This document shows, one piece after another, positions 4,831 to 6,625 of a stretch of 6,625 nt of DNA. The notes under the pieces are model-generated. The model saw only the letters and a list, made by a program, of their open reading frames with translations, made no database searches and was not told the origin of the DNA. Source of the stretch: an uncultured Oxalobacteraceae bacterium (lineage in GTDB: Bacteria > Pseudomonadota > Gammaproteobacteria > Burkholderiales > Burkholderiaceae). Each line of letters opens with the position of its first letter. Positions within the stretch are counted from its first letter, which is position 1. The DNA is taken from positions 1 through 6,625 of the forward strand of contig CAMLDH010000217.1 of NCBI GenBank assembly GCA_946478765.1, written 5' to 3'. Made by a program: the position numbers and the translations under genes.

Positions 4831-6246
4831 ATGCGAACGATTTCCATACCGCTTCGCGCCACCGTACTTGCTCTCGCGGTGGCGACGTTGGGCGGCTGTG
4901 CCACATTCTCCCGGGATGGCGGATTTGACAACGTCGGGTCGCTGACCAAGGAGCGTATCGGCAAGGATGTGAAATGGGTGAAGTCCGACGCCGATGCGAT
5001 GAGCGTCGATGCAACGGTCAAGCAACTGCTGGCCAAGCCGCTCACCGTTGACGATGCCGTCACGATCGCCCTGATGAATAACAAGGAATTGCAGGCAAGC
5101 TATGCCGAACTGGGCATTGCCGAAGCCGACCTGGTGCAGGCCGGACGGCTGCGCAACCCGGGTTTTTCATTCGGGCGTTTGACCCGCGGCGATGAAATTG
5201 AATACGAGCGCAAGCTGATGTTGCCGATCCTCGGCTTGCTGACGATGCCGCTCACAACGAAAATCGAAAGCCGGCGATTTGAACAGGTGCAGTTGCGCGC
5301 CGCCAGCGACGCGGTACGCATTGCCGACGACACACGGCGCGTCTACTTCTCCGCCGTCGCCGCGCAAGAAACAGTGAAATACATGGAACAGGTCAAAACC
5401 GCCGCCGAGGCAGGCGCCGATCTCGCCCGGCGCATGGCTGCGGCCGGCAACTGGAGCAAGCTGCAACAGGCGCGCGAACAATCGTTTTACGCCGATGCCA
5501 CGGCTCAGTTGGCGCGCGCCGGGCAGGCGCTGTCCGGTGAACGCGAACGCTTGATTCGCCTGCTCGGGCTGTGGGGCACCAACACCGCATTCAAGCTACC
5601 CGACCGCCTGCCCGACCTTCCCAACGCGCCGCGCGACATTGCGGACGCCGAAGCGCAAGCCATGCAGAACCGGCTGGACTTGATGATGGCCAAACGAGAA
5701 CTGGCGGGACTGGCCGGCTCGCTCGGCCTGACCAAGACCACGCGCTTCATCAATGTGCTGGAGGTCGGCTATCAGCGCAACACGTCGAACGAGCAGCCGC
5801 GCCAGACCGGTTATGAAATCGAATTCCAGATCCCGCTATTCGACTGGGGTGGCGCGCGTGTGGCGAAAGCCGAAGCGGTCTATATGCAGTCAGTCAACCG
5901 GGCATCGGAAATGGCCATCAATGCCCGCTCCGAAGTGCGCGAAGCCTACGGCAACTACCGCACTGCTTTTGACCTGGCCAGGCATTATCGAGACGAAATC
6001 GTTCCGTTAAAGAAGCGCATCTCCGACGAGCAGCTGCTGCGCTACAACGGCATGCTGGTCGGCGTGTTTGAACTGCTGGCCGATGCGCGGGCGCAAGTCA
6101 TCAGCGTCAACGCATCGATCGAGGCGCTACGCGATTACTGGATGGCCGAGTCGGCGTTGCAAATGGCACTCACAGGCCGATCGGCGGCAGGCGTTGCGAT
6201 GGGTGCCGCGAAGAGCGGCGCAACGGCAGAACCTGCCGGCCACTGA
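4831..6246 (+). CDS. TolC-like outer-membrane efflux lipoprotein
   Basis: An outer-membrane factor of 471 residues that should form the trimeric exit duct of a tripartite efflux pump. The N-terminus is a lipoprotein signal with lipobox LGGC and Cys23 as the lipidated residue. Two outer-membrane-efflux (OEP) repeats follow. The first (about 70-255) starts LTVDDAVTIALMNNKELQAS and includes YAELGIAEADLVQAGRLRNP (91-110). The second (about 270-450) includes the strand EIEFQIPLFDWGGAR (329-343) and a long helical region to about 448. Length is normal for NodT/CzcC/CusC-type members. The frame is open upstream to 4639 but overlaps the preceding gene there. ATG 4831 has AAGGA 5 bases before it and begins the signal peptide, so it is the start. 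Linkage to a multicopper oxidase points to copper; no RND pump or adaptor gene is in the window. Confidence 0.9.
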   Translation: MRTISIPLRATVLALAVATLGGCATFSRDGGFDNVGSLTKERIGKDVKWVKSDADAMSVDATVKQLLAKPLTVDDAVTIALMNNKELQASYAELGIAEADLVQAGRLRNPGFSFGRLTRGDEIEYERKLMLPILGLLTMPLTTKIESRRFEQVQLRAASDAVRIADDTRRVYFSAVAAQETVKYMEQVKTAAEAGADLARRMAAAGNWSKLQQAREQSFYADATAQLARAGQALSGERERLIRLLGLWGTNTAFKLPDRLPDLPNAPRDIADAEAQAMQNRLDLMMAKRELAGLAGSLGLTKTTRFINVLEVGYQRNTSNEQPRQTGYEIEFQIPLFDWGGARVAKAEAVYMQSVNRASEMAINARSEVREAYGNYRTAFDLARHYRDEIVPLKKRISDEQLLRYNGMLVGVFELLADARAQVISVNASIEALRDYWMAESALQMALTGRSAAGVAMGAAKSGATAEPAGH

Positions 6247-6267
6247 ACGAACGAAAAGGAATTCAAT

Positions 6268-6625
6268 ATGGTTTCACGTAGAGATTTTTTCATGGGCGCG
6301 GGCGCGGTTGCGCTCGGTGCGGGTGTGGTCAGTCGTGTCGGCGCCGCCTCGCTGCCCGAAGCGGCCACGATGGACAAGGCTGCCACGCAACCGCCGTTGG
6401 CGCCGCCCAATGGCCGCCCCTACAATCCGGTGGTGACCCTGAACGGCTGGACCCTGCCCTGGCGCATGAACAACGGCGTCAAGGAATTCCACCTGGTCGC
6501 AGAACCCGTGGTACGCGAGATCGCACCCGGCATGAAAGCCCATCTATGGGGCTACAACGGCCAATCGCCCGGGCCGACGATCGAAGTCGTCGAAGGCGAT
6601 CGGGTACGGCTGTTCGTCACCAACA
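6268..6625 (+). CDS. Multicopper oxidase, Tat-exported, N-terminal part (3' truncated by window edge)
   Basis: The first 119 residues of a periplasmic multicopper oxidase, the type used in copper resistance (CopA/CueO/PcoA group) to oxidise toxic copper(I) to copper(II). The signal peptide carries a twin-arginine motif SRRDFF (residues 3-8) followed by a hydrophobic run GAGAVALGAGVV, so it is exported folded with copper bound. After a Pro-rich linker (41-54), the first cupredoxin domain starts near residue 54, with VVTLNGWTLPWRMNNGVKEF and the family motif GYNGQSPGPTIEVVEGDRVRL (95-115). The first His-X-His copper ligands would come just beyond the window edge. The ATG at 6268 has AAAGGA about 7 bases upstream and lies 21 bases after the TolC-like gene's stop, so it belongs to the same operon. 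The exact subfamily cannot be fixed from this part. Confidence 0.9.
   Translation, partial: MVSRRDFFMGAGAVALGAGVVSRVGAASLPEAATMDKAATQPPLAPPNGRPYNPVVTLNGWTLPWRMNNGVKEFHLVAEPVVREIAPGMKAHLWGYNGQSPGPTIEVVEGDRVRLFVTN

Overview
The window looks like a stretch of chromosome or accessory island from a betaproteobacterium of the order Burkholderiales, possibly Oxalobacteraceae. This rests on moderately high GC, the codon use, and the style of the metal-resistance proteins. It is an inference, since no rRNA or other marker gene is present. The window opens inside one gene and closes inside another.

Left part (1-1573). The 3' end of a VIT1/CCC1-type metal transporter gene is followed directly by what looks like the decayed start of another membrane-protein gene. 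Two minus-strand genes come next: a secreted SYLF-domain (Ysc84-like) lipid-binding protein and, 19 bases upstream of it, a small acidic hypothetical protein that may share its transcript. Middle (1574-2754): a 335-base gap between divergent genes holds a near-perfect 30-base inverted repeat with the architecture of a REP doublet (REPIN). A YihY/BrkB-family inner-membrane protein with a GTG start follows.

Right part (2755-6625) is a metal and metalloid resistance region. On the minus strand, a thioredoxin-fold-independent, LMW-phosphatase-type arsenate reductase (arsC) overlaps by ATGA the start of an aquaporin-family gene that breaks off after about 57 codons, so the arsenic operon is degraded. 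No arsR or arsenite pump is visible in the window. Divergently, four plus-strand genes form an apparent copper-resistance operon: a His/Cys-rich exported protein, a small exported protein, a TolC-like outer-membrane lipoprotein, and a Tat-exported multicopper oxidase that runs off the end.

Working together: ArsC would reduce cytoplasmic arsenate to arsenite for export by a pump encoded elsewhere. The plus-strand operon would bind, oxidise and expel periplasmic copper. No RND pump or membrane-fusion partner for the TolC-like protein is in the window; it may lie downstream. The region shows gene decay at two places (about 399-540 and 2755-2905). I see no tRNA, rRNA, CRISPR array or intact insertion sequence.
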